A stretch of DNA of 64,000 nt from contig NC_071671.1 of the NCBI RefSeq assembly GCF_028554725.1, positions 2,642,001-2,706,000 on the forward strand. Reading direction: 5' to 3'. Every line of letters starts with the position of its first letter. Within the stretch, counting starts at the first letter, position 1. This DNA is from Zeugodacus cucurbitae (taxonomy: Eukaryota > Arthropoda > Insecta > Diptera > Tephritidae). The position numbers and the translations under genes are program-made. The notes below the pieces were generated by a model that ran no database searches, was not told the origin of the DNA, and saw nothing but the letters and a program-made list of their open reading frames with translations. Of the stretch, positions 1-11,900 are shown in pieces.

Positions 1-622
1 AACCAAATTTCGCTTTTTGATTCATGTATTGCACTTTAACAGATTCCTCCTCGGATATCCAAAAATCATCTTCAGCGGTTTGTTCCTCATCAAATTTGTG
101 CGCCCATAAACCTTTGAAATGTAGAGCATTTAGCAATACCAGTCGAGTTAGTGCACTGAAAGCGGATGCTTGCACAAGATCTTTGATTTTGCCGGCCGTT
201 TTATTTTCTACCCAAGAATTTATGGCGTTGGCAGTATTTTCGCTTTCCTCGAAATTAACAGACTCCGCATCAGCATTATAACTTTCTTTTAACTCATTTT
301 GGTAATCTGATTTCAATGCATGTCCCTGCTGCACGTACACTTTGTTGGCAATTTTCAACAACTCACTATCCTTGTACTTGTCAAAAACATAAGCGAATGT
401 TGTAGCAACTTCCGGATGGAAATTGGACGCGAAATTCAAGCCTTCAGCGATTTGATCAGCAGTCTCGCCACTGGCACCGGCAAATGCCAATGCCACACAA
501 GTCTGAATTGAAAATGGCGAGAAGACAATGTTTTGCTGCACACCACCTGCTGACAGTAATTCGAAAAGCTTCGTGGTTACAGTTGCTCCACCACGGGCGA
601 ATTCCAGATTGAAGTCGAACAT
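1..622 (-). CDS. Serpin (serine protease inhibitor), N-terminal ~207 residues, cut by window edge
   Basis: Reading the minus strand from ATG 622-620 gives an uninterrupted frame to base 1. The protein starts MFDFNLEFARGG and carries the serpin core: IVFSPFSIQTCVALAFAGA followed by SGETADQI (s6B/helix B-C region), NAINSWVENKTAGKIKDLV, and LVLLNALHFKGLWAHKFD (the breach/strand-3A region of the family). Serpins are about 370-400 residues, so roughly the last 180, including the reactive-centre loop that sets protease specificity, lie to the left of the window. No signal peptide is visible after this start, so this exon would encode an intracellular form unless an upstream exon supplies a leader, as happens in the Drosophila Spn42D group. 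Whether it is inhibitory cannot be judged without the loop. The gene is head-to-head with S2P, 975 bp apart. Confidence 0.93.
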   Translation of the reverse strand, partial: MFDFNLEFARGGATVTTKLFELLSAGGVQQNIVFSPFSIQTCVALAFAGASGETADQIAEGLNFASNFHPEVATTFAYVFDKYKDSELLKIANKVYVQQGHALKSDYQNELKESYNADAESVNFEESENTANAINSWVENKTAGKIKDLVQASAFSALTRLVLLNALHFKGLWAHKFDEEQTAEDDFWISEEESVKVQYMNQKAKFG

Positions 623-623
623 T

Positions 624-664
624 ACTGAATTTTCTGATCACTTATTTGAATAAGATATATATAA
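624..664 (-). promoter_or_regulatory. Possible TATA box plus initiator just upstream of the serpin ATG
   Basis: On the minus strand a TATATATA run (663 to 656) lies about 30-37 bases upstream of a TCAGT (628 to 624), the arthropod initiator consensus. This spacing suits a core promoter. It would leave a leader of only about four bases before the ATG at 622, which is odd. The alternative is that transcription starts farther away and this is only AT-rich intron sequence. Confidence 0.3.
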
Positions 665-1596
665 AATCACTTTTTTCAAATTCTGACAGAATCCTGAAGA
701 TAAGGTATGTTGGGCAATTTGCCAATTTATTATGTTTCAAAAGATACACTCCCTACTTTGGCTACTGACGCTGATGGAATGCGGTATGGTTCGTATTAAC
801 GCCAACATTACACTCGCAGTTTGGCCTCAATGGCTTATGACTCACTTGTCCAGATGTTTATTCATAATTGAGTATTTTTCATAAGAATACGTGCAGCAAA
901 GGAAGGCCTTCATAATCGAATTTTTGTGAAATAATTGCTGATAAAAAAATTAAATACATACGCACCAAAGCGAAATTATAGTTTAGTACTCTCTATTGTG
1001 GCTCTCCCATATTCCATTTTGTTTATCACTAATTTATTTATAACGCCTCTGCAACACATATGTATGTATTTACAAACATTTGGGTAAACAAATATTTGCC
1101 GACGTGCCAATTATGATTGGTTTGATAGTTGTTTTAAGCGGAAGTCGTCGATCGGTTGGTCTTTTTGAGATTAAGAGGTCCGAGTAATTAAAATATGTTC
1201 TGTATTTAATATTTGATTTTTATTTTGCTATTCCCTGTTTCAATACTTTCCATTTGTTTAATTTATTAATCATAATTTAATAGGAAGTTCCGGAATTCCT
1301 CAACAGAAATACTTCATTCGTACCCGGTTTCCTAGCGTCTCCATTGTGAATAGTTTTGACATTCGAATTGAACATATGTTTGTGCTGAAATAGAAATGTC
1401 AACAATTCAGTTCCCAAAACAACCTCTAATATTCAAAGGCAGGTAGCAACGACGATTAATATACATATTTCTCATAAAACACACATAAACAAAATGCAAT
1501 AGTTTGTTATAATGGTAAAACTAAAATAATATATGTAGGTGAGTATATTGCGTGCTTAGAAACAAATAAAGTGATCAGCTTCACTGCGTTGTGAAA
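665..1596. other. Intergenic region between divergent serpin and S2P
   Basis: About 930 bases with no recognisable exon. It should contain the S2P promoter and any distal serpin promoter or non-coding first exon. The sequence is AT-rich with no repeat that I recognise. Confidence 0.6.
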
Positions 1597-3352
1597 ATGG
1601 ATCCCTGGATTTTTCTTGGCGTAATTGTGGCGTTGTACTGCGCGTGTTTTTTCATTGATCGACTCTTCAAGGTAAGACACTCACGCTTGATCTTTGCATA
1701 TCGAAATATACAAAAGTTAATACGTGTATTTATTTTGTTGTAGAGTTGTATGCACTATCCATACGATGCATTTCTGAAAAATACAGGGCTGACGGTGCAA
1801 TTTTTGCGCCTGCGTTGGCATACTACCGCATTTAATCGTGCCATGCTGCGTTGGGGCAACAATAGCGGTTGGATGCGTCTATGGCTCACGCGTAGTTACA
1901 CTGTCGGCGTTTTGGTGTCTTTATCGTTGTTACCAATCGGTATAATTTTACTATTTATAACTATATTTAATGGCGAAAGTAGTAGCACAGCACAAGCCGC
2001 TACACGGAGTGGACCAAGTGCGGAAAGCGGTGTACTACAGAATGCACCAAAAGTGGAAATTTTATTGCCTGGTGTTAATTTACCACTCGAGGAAGTCGGC
2101 TACTACGCATTAACTTTACTTTTATGCACAATAGTGCACGAATTCGGACACGCATTGGCGGCGGTGCAAGAAGATATACCGGTGATTGGATTCGGTTTTC
2201 AAGTATGTCATATTACTATTTACTATTGACTCTTTTTAATAATACTCTTTTTAGCTTTATTTATGTCTACCGTTCGCATACACCGAAATCTCCACGGAAC
2301 ACCTAAATGCACTCAAATGGTTCAAAAAGTTGCGCATTATCTGCGCGGGCATTTGGCATAACTTTTTATTTGCCCTCTTCTGCTACTTACTGCTCTCCAC
2401 GTTGGGTTATGTAGCCGCGCCGTTTTACACAATAGATCATGGCGTTGTGGTCACCGAAATGACACGTAATTCACCGTTGCTTGGCACAGCTGGTAAAGGA
2501 CTTATGACTGGTGACATTGTTACACAAATTAACGACTGCAAAGTGAACACAGAGTCGGATTGGTATCACTGTCTGCGACGTTCAATACAAGGACCACATC
2601 TAGGTTACTGTGTTTCCCATGACTTTATACGATACAACGATGAGAGCATCGAAATCTCACATCACAGCGCCGATGGCATGCTACAGTGTTGTGATGAACG
2701 CAACGAAAAGCTTTGCTGTTTCGAGTCTGTGACTGAAGGCCTTAATAGCTTGGAAACGGCGGGCATTACAGATACCGCAGAACATGCACAAATACCACAA
2801 CATGTTTGTCTAGATGTGCGCCGTACAATAGAAGACTCACATGGGTACTGTAGCGGTGGCGTTAGCAAAGGCGGCAAATCGCGTAAGGACAGCTTCTGTC
2901 AAAGTGGCTTCTGCTTGCGTCCTTTACTACGCAACACAACAACGATTTTGACATTCAAACGTACAACTGGCAGCGCCAGTAGTCAACCAACGAAATTGCG
3001 CGATGTGATCTACATTGGGCATCCAGCTGACGTTTCGAGTACTGTGCGTATATCACCTTTTGTGCCGCGTCAGTCTTACGTGTCACCCCAGTGGGGTGAT
3101 ACTTACGCTCTCTTCCTCAAATATAATGTGATTTTCAGCTTTGGTCAGGCGTTACTAAACGCCATACCATGCTTTGGTCTGGACGGCTATCACATCACCA
3201 GCACTATTGTGCACAGTTTTCTAGTGCTGCGCGTCACGGAACGCCCAAAACGTGATTTTATAGCATTGCTAGTCGCTGGCATAGGCACAATTCTCTTTGG
3301 CTCGGCGCTATTGAAAGTGCTCTGGATGAGTGTGATACGTTTTATATACTAG
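1597..3352 (+). CDS. S2P: Membrane-bound transcription factor site-2 protease (S2P)
   Basis: Exons 1597-1671, 1744-2202 and 2255-3352 join in phase 0 through GTAAGA/TAG and GTATGT/TAG introns to encode 543 residues, slightly longer than the 519 of human MBTPS2. S2P is the intramembrane zinc metalloprotease that makes the second cut in SREBP and ATF6 in the Golgi. The HExxH site is IVHEFGHALA (H157, E158, H161) in a hydrophobic segment. The third ligand is the LDG motif in NAIPCFGLDGYH (D488). Between them lie a PDZ-like region (VVVTEMTRNSPL to VTQINDCKV) and a cysteine-rich luminal insert with CCDE, CCFE and FCQSGFC, followed by DVIYIGHPADV, matching the family order. Hydrophobic segments flank all of these. 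All catalytic residues are present, so it looks functional. It converges on LYRM2. Confidence 0.96.
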
Positions 3353-3909
3353 TCCGTTGTATGGTGCTACTTTCTGCTGAATTTCTCAACTTATTAGTAA
3401 CTACGACTATTTATTATAATTTTTTTTTAATACATATTTGAATTGCCTAGAGTAGGACACGCGCAATGCATGCTTAATGATAAACAACAACAACATTAAT
3501 TTATAGTTTTTCTACCAAATACTTGATGCTGTAGTATTTAAAGAATTTACTGTAATTAAACAATTAGAAACGACGTAGACGCTGATTCGATTCGAATTGC
3601 ATGCATTATATCGAGTTAACATTTTCTAATAATGTAGATACGTAAACGTAACGTATTTTCACATAAAAAAAACGTAACAAGTTAGACTAAAGTTTGTGGT
3701 TGAACGAATAAACCACAAAATACGGAACTGCTGAATTACCAAATAATATGCACAAACTGGCAAATAAATCAATAAAATGCTGTATTCAAATTAAATAAAA
3801 TGTGTAACTGTTTTTTATTTTGAATTTTTTCAAATTTTACTAACTTATTTTTAAAGTGGTCTGTGACTTCTGCAGCGTTGTTTTATTCCATACAATATTT
3901 GAGTTTCAA
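3353..3909. other. Shared 3' region of convergent S2P and LYRM2
   Basis: AT-rich untranslated sequence separates the two stop codons by 557 bases. Forward AATAAA hexamers occur at 3707-3712 and again near 3770 and 3795, suitable for S2P. A reverse hexamer (TTTATT on the top strand, 3813-3818) suits LYRM2. If the distal S2P signals are used, the two transcripts would overlap in antisense or nearly touch. Confidence 0.5.
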
Positions 3910-4309
3910 TTAACTTTTAATTTCCTCACTGTGTGCTCTCGTACTTTCCTCCACTTTAGCGCTCTTCGCTTTGTCATTACTAATACCACTGAGATCCAAA
4001 CTTGTCTGCAGCTCAGTTAGGCTTCTACGTCCATATTGCATCATCATCTTAATAGCCATTTCATCGGTTTGACCGCTATGCGTGCGGAAATCATGACGCG
4101 CCCAATCACGTAACTCACGCTGGTTACTCTTGTCGGGCACAAGTCTTATGGTGCGAAAGATCTCACGATACAGCTTAAGCACCTCCTGGCGTAGCATGAA
4201 CTGCAGAAGTTATTTATTTATTAGTTGATGTTGGTAATCTGCTGCTTGAAGTCAATTATTAAGTACTCACCTGCTTCAAATTTAACGCTGTTTTCGGTAA
4301 TTTTGTCAT
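3910..4309 (-). CDS. LYRM2: LYR motif-containing protein 2 (LYRM2), mitochondrial
   Basis: Two minus-strand exons, 4309-4271 and 4200-3910, join in phase 0 across a 70-base GTGAGT...CTGCAG intron and encode 109 residues. The N-terminus MTKLPKTALNLKQFMLRQEVLKLYREI has the LYR tripeptide at residues 23-25. It continues with RELRDWARHDFRTHSGQTDEM and MMMQYGRRSLTELQTSL, matching LYRM2 (the RxxxxDWxRxEFR and MM..G...L.EL blocks). LYR proteins bind mitochondrial acyl carrier protein and act in Fe-S or respiratory-complex assembly; LYRM2 is associated with complex I. The C-terminal tail after about residue 85 is charged, rich in Ser, Lys and Glu, and longer than in the human protein. The ATG at 4309 was chosen because exon 1 ends at a perfect donor, and the short basic N-terminus suits mitochondrial import. 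Confidence 0.93.
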
Positions 4310-7300
4310 TTTAATTGTATTTAAATGCGCTACAAAATATTTACGCTCAGCTGTTTGGGCAGCTCATTCTGCTTTTCCTTTTCTTTTTTTAATTCAATGG
4401 CTGAAAACAGCTGTTTTTGTATTTTGTTGTGCTCTGAAGATTCGTTCAAATTTTTTTTAATCCAACAATTTTGTTGTTTTATTGCCAACACTTTGGTTAC
4501 TAACCTTGCTAAGTGGTGTGTAAATAAATTGATTCAAAAGTATAAAGATTTTTTTTTAATTTAATTAAATTATGAATTGATATACGAACACATGATCAGC
4601 AAATATTTTTAAAATTATTATTTTTTGTTAGTTTCTATGATATTCTCTAAAAATAATTCAAAATAATAATAATATCATTCGCTTTGCTAACCACTGAAGC
4701 TATTTTCACCATACCACACTCAATGAGAAGCTCACCATAATATGAATTGCACACCACTCAATCAATCAGAAGTAAACGGATAGCGAGAATGCACGGTTCT
4801 ACAATACGGATGTCAAAATTGAAATAGGCGGAAATATCAAAAATTTGCTGTGGCCGGTGTTTGTGCTTAAAAAGTTGATTTAAATGTGTTTAATTATCAG
4901 CGCCATTAAATTAAATAGGTGAAAAATACGCGAAAAACGTGTGAACCCTTTGTGCAAGTTACAAATAAGCAAACAAAGCAACAATTGGCAATGCAAGTGA
5001 CAAAGTTCTTGCAAATGGACCACAAGACACAGTGAAGGCAGCTGTTTTGCTATTGCAGCTAGTGATTACGGTATTTAACAAACTTCAAACTTCGTTCGGC
5101 GATGAAGATAATGCCACTGCGTCCAGGTGTTTATAAATGCTAAGTGAGTTGCAAGCAAAACAAAGTTCTTACAACATGCGCCAAGCTCCATCAGCAGCCA
5201 GCACATGCACAGTTGTTCTGCATGCACTGTGAGAAATAAACTAAAATACTATATACTGTTGAGCATTGGAATGATTTATCTGCTTGTAGCTATGAATACA
5301 CTGCGAATATCTGAAATGTGATCAAGCGATACAAATTGCTACGAGGCAAATAAAGAAAAATAAATAAGTGAAAATAAGCAAGTGGCGCATGTGACACACA
5401 AATAATTGGAAAAACATGACACAATTCGAAAACTGTTTTCAAACTGTGAAATTTACCAGAACAAAAACAAATGAGTAGCAATTGGATAAATATAATATTA
5501 TGAAGAAAAATATTTGAGTAAAGCAAGAATTTGGAATTTTTTTTTTTTGTTTTTTTTTTGTGCGAATTATAAAATAATGTATTGAAAGTTGAAATTATAT
5601 GAAATTACATATTTACACATTTCGAAAACAATTACAGTAAACATTAGTCAGCAGTTGACTCTTGCCATAATTAAGCAAAAATTAAACTAATAAACAACAG
5701 CATCAATTACATACAAATACAAGCACATGCATAAATTATGCTCATATATATTACAAAAACAACAACTGCACTAATTTTCTATAAACTCAAATGCTTACTC
5801 GCCAGCAATGTGCCCACTTGAGAAATTGTTTTAATTAACGAACAAAGTTGTTATTCATCGAAACACAATTTTAGTTGTTGTAATATTGGCTTACTAGATG
5901 CTTGAACTGCGCGCAAAAACAACAAAAAATAAATACAAAAACAAAATTAAATGGTCGGTATGCAAATTTGCAATATGATACGCGATGAGAAGGATTTTCG
6001 AACAGACAAAGTTTATAATTCAATATAGTTTTATCTGATATTGAGTTTTTGTAATATATAAATTTATATTGTGTGTCTGTATTAGTCATGCGATTAATTC
6101 ATTGGTTTTATTAAATGAAATGCTGTTTTACAATCGTATCACACGTTGAACCCGCGTTTTTTTGCGGTATTTTGTAGCTAAATTAAAAAAAAAAATTCAG
6201 TTCGCATTCCTCAAACTCTTCAGTACACAACATGTGAATGCGATCACGAGCAAGTCGGCGTATTTTTTCTGTGTTTTTTTCGTATTTCATTTCATTTCAA
6301 TTTGCTTTCATTTTCATTACTGATTTCAATTTCATTCTAAAGGCAAATTGCAAGAAATAAAATATTAAGTAAGAAACAAAAAAAAACGTAACCGAAAGTT
6401 AAAAATAAATTTAATGCTCACGACATACTCACGAAGCGCGAGCAACAAAGGTGAGCTGCCTTGCTCAAGAGCGAGACACAGAGAGAGACACGAATTTTCA
6501 ATGAGTGCAACGCGCAGGCGAGTGAAATTTCAACCATTTGACTCTTTCAAACGGCACTGTCTGCAGGAAGATAGTACCTTGTAGCAAAACAGGTAGAATG
6601 TGGCGCGAAAGGCTTATTTGTAAGCGAAACGCGAGCGTGTGCGGTTGGCCAATGAGTCTGGCGGCATTCGAGTGATTTGTGGCAATAATAAAAAAATAAA
6701 TGTGTGTGTGTACATATGCACATACTAACTAGAATATAGGTAAAATGTGCGCTAATTGGATTTAATTTTCGTAAATAAAATATCTAAAATAATTAAAATA
6801 TTTAATTGCTGAAAAGAAAAGTGAAAAGTGAAAATATGCTTAAGTGCAAGTTGTGTAAAACTATTTATTATTTTCTTTTTACATATTTACATATAGTATA
6901 TTTGTGCTCATCATACGCTGAAAACTAATATGAATGTATATTCGAAGCTATTTTTGTATTGAAAACAGCATGCGCCTAGTGAAATGTGGAAAATCTCAGC
7001 AATGAAAATTTTTTTTTGTGTTTTGAAGAAGAAGAATTATTAATTTTGAGGTTAAACGTTAAATAATGAAAGCAAAACAAATAAAAAAATAAGCAAAATT
7101 TAAGTGAATAAATATTTTTTTGTATTTAAAAAAATAAACAAAATAAGTGAATTATAAAATAATTAATTAAAAATAAAGAATGGAGAATAATAAAAAACAA
7201 AATTAAACCAAGTAAAACTATAAAAATAAAAAAAAATAATTAAAATAAATAAAAAATAAAGAATAATAAAAAAAATTAAACCAAGTAAAATTATAAAAAT

Positions 7301-8656
7301 AAAAAATAATAATAATTAATAAAAAATAAAGAGTAATAAAAAAATTAAACCAAATAAAATTATAAAAATAATAGTAATTAATAAAAAATAAGGAATAATA
7401 AAAAAAATTAAACTAATTAAAATTATAAAAATAAAAATAATAATAATTAATAAAAAATAAATAATAATAAATATATTAAACCAAGTAAAATTATAAAAAT
7501 AAAAAATAATAATAATTAATAAAAAATAAAGATTAAAGAATAATAAAAAAAAATAAAAAATAATAATAATAAATAAAAAATAAAGAATAATAATTAATAA
7601 AAAATAAAAAATAAAGAATAATACAAAAAATTAAACCAAATAAAGTTATAAAAATAAAAAATAATAATAATTAATAAAAAATAAAAAATAAAGAGTAATA
7701 AAAAAATTAAACCAAATAAAATTATAAAAATAAGAAATAGTAATAATAAATTAAAAATAAATCATAATAAAAAATTAAACAACAAAATAAAAATGACTTA
7801 AGTGACTTATCGTGAAATATGATTAATTGTGTCGGCATGTAAATAGATACAGATTTATACATATATACATACAAATGAACTAAAAAATTTAGTTTTGTGT
7901 GAAATTCAATTTGTTTGTCGTTTAATTTGTTTTTTACTTCTTTTATTTTATTTTTTTTTTTATTCTTTTTATTTTTTTAATTTTAATTTTAATTTCAATT
8001 CTTAACTTTGTCATCCACATTTGTACTATTGCATGTCAGTTATTCGGAACTTTTTTCAATTTCACGTTCTCCAAGCGTTGTGCAGCGCGTCACTCGATAC
8101 TTGGTAACATTTCAACGAAAGTATTGAATTACCGAAAAGTTGACGGCGAGGCAGACATGAAACAAATGCACGCAAATCAATGTGTAAAAAGATACCCACG
8201 ACCAGGCGACCATATGTGTGCGCTTGGGTGTGTTGTGAGGGTAAATGGATTTATATAAGCATTCCATAGTCGTGCTCAAGGCGAACAAACTAAATACAAA
8301 TTTCCAACGATTCGCAGGCGATTTGTGCTACTTAAAACAAATAAATAACAAAAACGAGTAAGATGAAAATTAATTATGTGAACGCCGAGAAATCGACTTG
8401 AAAAAAAAAAATCAAAGTTTTGGTAACAGTGTAAAAGGCAAGAACGCAATGTTAATAAAATTACAAAAAAAAAAAAACAAATAAGTAATTATAAACAATA
8501 AAATAGGTTTCTTAGTGAAGTGATTTATTACTGAAAATTTGGAAATTCAAAAATCAAAAATCAAAAATCAAAGCATGTCAAAACCTAATAAGCTCTCCAA
8601 AACTATGTGGAAAACGTAAAATGTTCTAGTTTATTAATTTATCTCATTCTTTACAG
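4310..8656. other. 5' region of Sobp: promoter, non-coding exon(s) and/or AT-rich intron
   Basis: No coding potential is seen over 4.3 kb. Because LYRM2 is on the minus strand and Sobp on the plus strand, this block must hold divergent promoters. An initiator-like TTCAGTTCG near 6196 and the denser sequence at 6420-6660 and 8030-8300 are possible promoter-proximal parts, but I cannot choose a start site. Long poly-A and poly-T tracts and an AT-rich tandem repeat (7140-7790) occupy the middle. Confidence 0.5.
7140..7790. repeat. AT-rich degenerate tandem repeat, unit about 65-78 bases
   Basis: The core TTAAACCAA(G/A)TAAAATTATAAA recurs, with small changes, at 7203, 7276, 7345, 7408 (as TTAAACTAA), 7475, 7631 and 7707. 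It is separated by variable blocks of AATAATAATAATTAATAAAAAATAAAGAA type. Unit length drifts between about 63 and 78 bases, and one interval is doubled (7475 to 7631). The block is almost pure A+T and lies 5' of the first Sobp coding exon. Confidence 0.85.
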
Positions 8657-8749
8657 TCTAATCTGAAAAAAAACGTGCTAAATAAATTCAAACAAAGTGA
8701 ACAGGAAATAATTTCAAAAATTTACAAAAAACCATAACGCCCATAAAGC
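8657..8749 (+). other. Sobp: Probable 5' UTR part of the first Sobp coding exon
   Basis: A splice-acceptor-like TTCTTTACAG ends at 8656, and A-rich untranslated sequence runs from there to the ATG at 8750. An in-frame TAA six bases before the ATG closes the reading frame upstream. The leader would therefore come from one or more non-coding exons farther left. Confidence 0.45.
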
Positions 8750-8956
8750 ATGTCCAGAAAAGCCTCACCTTTGAGTGTTGGTACAAAAATAAAAGCAAAA
8801 ACCGCTATTGTAGAAACAGAAAATCACACGAGAACAACAACAACAACAGGCACTGTCGAAGTGTCACCGAGTACTAGTTTGAACACAGTATCCGGTGATA
8901 CGACAGCCATGCAGGCAGTCAAAATCAAGAAGGAATTGCCCAGTGATGAGATAAAG
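8750..8956 (+). CDS. Sobp: Sobp coding exon 1 (residues 1-69)
   Basis: The exon starts MSRKASPLSVGTKIKAK, is basic and Ser/Thr-rich, and ends DEIK at an AAAG|GTGAGT donor in phase 0. The start is fixed by an in-frame TAA just upstream. The VKIKKELP segment also resembles a SUMO acceptor site (psi-K-x-E: IKKE). Confidence 0.88.
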
Positions 8957-11900
8957 GTGAGTGAAAATGACTTTTTGCTATTGTTTTTCCATTAAACTTA
9001 CTTATGTACATATATTGATTTAAGCTATAAATTTGTTGCAAAGTAGGCGTAGTTGAGGCAATACCACGCCCATTGTGCTTATAACGGTTTAGCAATATGT
9101 GAAAGTTTCGCCTAGAATATTGTGCTGGATTTGAGAAGCTTATGTGTGCGTGACTCGGAATGGGCGTACAGAGTTGCATAACACGCCCATTTCGCATATA
9201 ACGGTTAACTTATGTTGCTTAAGTTTCGTGGCAGATATTAGTGGACCTGTATTTACTGTTGCTGTCATGAAAATATGTTCAGAAAATAGTGTTTTCGCAT
9301 GATTACCACGCCCACTTGTCATTCAAAGCTTAATTTATAGAATATTTCAGTTTTTTTGTCAAAATTACTCTTTTTCTGTAGCGTATGCAAAATTTCATCG
9401 TCGCTAGTTGATTTTTGCCTTTCTTTATTTGATTGTGCGTGACCATATTTGTTTTCGCACTTTTACCTTCTCTCCGACATTTGTAAACAAATAAATTATT
9501 CACATTGTCAACATTTTTTTTTGCAAACAGAAATGAATCGAGTAAATAACGAAATCCTTGTAGTTGACTGCAAAATAAATTGTTATACTATATGTATATA
9601 TGTATGTATGTAAGAGGCCTATCTACAGCACATACGAGTACACTTTTACTTTATGACAATAAACAATTAATTTTAATGGAGTGTGAGAACAATATACTTG
9701 CATACATACAGATCTATGCTGTGAAAATACAATATATATTTTTGCAAATTTTATTTGAGTAAATTTTACTTTTTTTTATAAAATTGTGTGCCGCTTTCAT
9801 TCATGGTTGTCCGTGATTTTTGCAATTTTTTTGTTATATTTTACTTTTCGTTTTTATTTGCAGTTTCTATGACATTGAAACGTGATTCATATTTTTTTGT
9901 ATGTCTAGTTTGTGGAAAAATTTTGCATGGAAATGCATTTAATAAATATTTTTATATGCAATGAGGGGGTCAAATTGTTCAATAAGAACATAAAGTTTCC
10001 TCAAACCAGCCTATCAGGGCTTCCCATATAGTAACTAACCTAACATTTTAATAGATTTTCTTGTACAAAAAGTTTTCGAACTTTGCTTCCGCCGTTTTCC
10101 AATAGTCTCTGGTCCATTAAATCGATTAAATGGTTTTATATCGATCTTCGACATTTGTGTCAACATTAACCCAACAAAATATTTGTAGAGATCTGTTTGC
10201 ATCCCAAACTTATTCTCAACTGAAAATGTCACTTTTTGAGCCGATTTCTCGACATTTGCGGGAAATTTTGCTTTTCTTTTTTAATTCCAAGAAAAGTGCG
10301 GCTGAAGCTCATCGAATGCTTTCGAATGCGTACGGTGAGGCTGTCCTAAGTGAAAGAACATGTCGCAAATGGTTTCAACGTTTTAAGAATGGTGGAAGGG
10401 AGAAGATTTTCGAAGATGCTGAATTGGAAACATTACACGACCAAGATGCGTTTCAAAACCCAAGAGGAATTGGCCGAATCGTTGCAGGTGACACAGCAAG
10501 CCGTATCAAAACGCCTCAAAGCCATGGGGATGATTCAGAAACAAGGAAACTGGGTTCCTTACGACTTGAAACCAAGAGATGTCGAACCGCGCTTTTTTGC
10601 ATGTGAACTGCAGCTTCAAAGGCACAACCGAAAGGGATTTTTACATCGCATTGCAACTGGCGACGAAAAATGGGTCCACTACGATAATCCTAACCGAAGA
10701 AAGTCATTGGGAAAGCCTGGATATGCCTCCACGTCGACGCCAAAACCGAACATTCACGGCGCCAAGGTCATGCTCTGCATTTGGTGGGACCAGCTATGGG
10801 AGATATATTATGAGCTGCTAAAGCCAAGTGAAACCATCACAGGAGATCGATACGGAACGAAATTGATGCGTTTGAGCCGAGCACTAAAAGAAAAACGGCC
10901 ACAGTACGAGAAAAGACACAATAAAGTCATTCTCCAGCATGACAATGCTCGGCCTCACGTCGGAAAGGTGGTCAAAAAATATTTGGAGACGCTGAAATGG
11001 GAGAACTTACCCCACCCGCCGTATTCTCCAGACGTTGCTCCATCTGACTACCACTTGTTCCGATCGATGGCACACGGTCTAGCTAACGAGCACTTCAGTT
11101 CTTATGAAGAAGTCAAAAATTGGATTGATACTCGGATCGACTCGAAGGATGAGGAGTTCTTTCGTCACGGAATACGCATGCTGCTAGAAAGATGGTCAAA
11201 AGTAATAGGCCAATATTTTGAATAACATTTTTGTATCCGTGTTTATACAAAAAAACCTTAAATTTACAAAAAAACTGCGGAAGCAGAGTTGTGGACCAAT
11301 AGTATGTGGTTTTATCAGTAAAATACCTTCCATATAAACATATTTATTAAAATATATAGAGTCAACTCTTTCTAGGAGATTCTAAATGTTTCACAACGGT
11401 ATCGAAAATCATGAAAAAATAGAGGATATTGAACGAAATTCGCTTTATCTTTGAATCAAAATATTTTCCATCAGAATTCACACATATTTAACCAATTTAT
11501 GACCTTTGTATACAAATTGCTATATTCTCATAATTGAATTTCATTATTTTTTATTTATTGCATTCCCGTATTCTGAAATTTTAGAAAAAATTTCACTTTC
11601 ATTGCCTTTGCAAAAAAAAAATGTGTACACTTGTTGGTAGATATTTATTATATGTTTACCCATTTCTTTTTTGTATATTTTACATATTATTTTTAATAAT
11701 AATATAATTTCTGTTTTTGCTCAAATAATTTGTTTTGCTTTGTCTTTTTTCATTTACATATTACTTATTTGTTCTACTCTTCTCTCGTTTGTTTTGTTTT
11801 GAATTTCAAATTTAGCAAATGACTTAATACTTAAGAAGCTGGGCAGCAAGCAAAGGGGTTTGTGGCAAGAAATGAGGAGATTTTGGCAGATTAAAGAAAA

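Noticed and set aside
456..641. 61-codon minus-strand frame near the left edge
   Set aside because: Out of frame with the serpin, which reads cleanly through the same bases.
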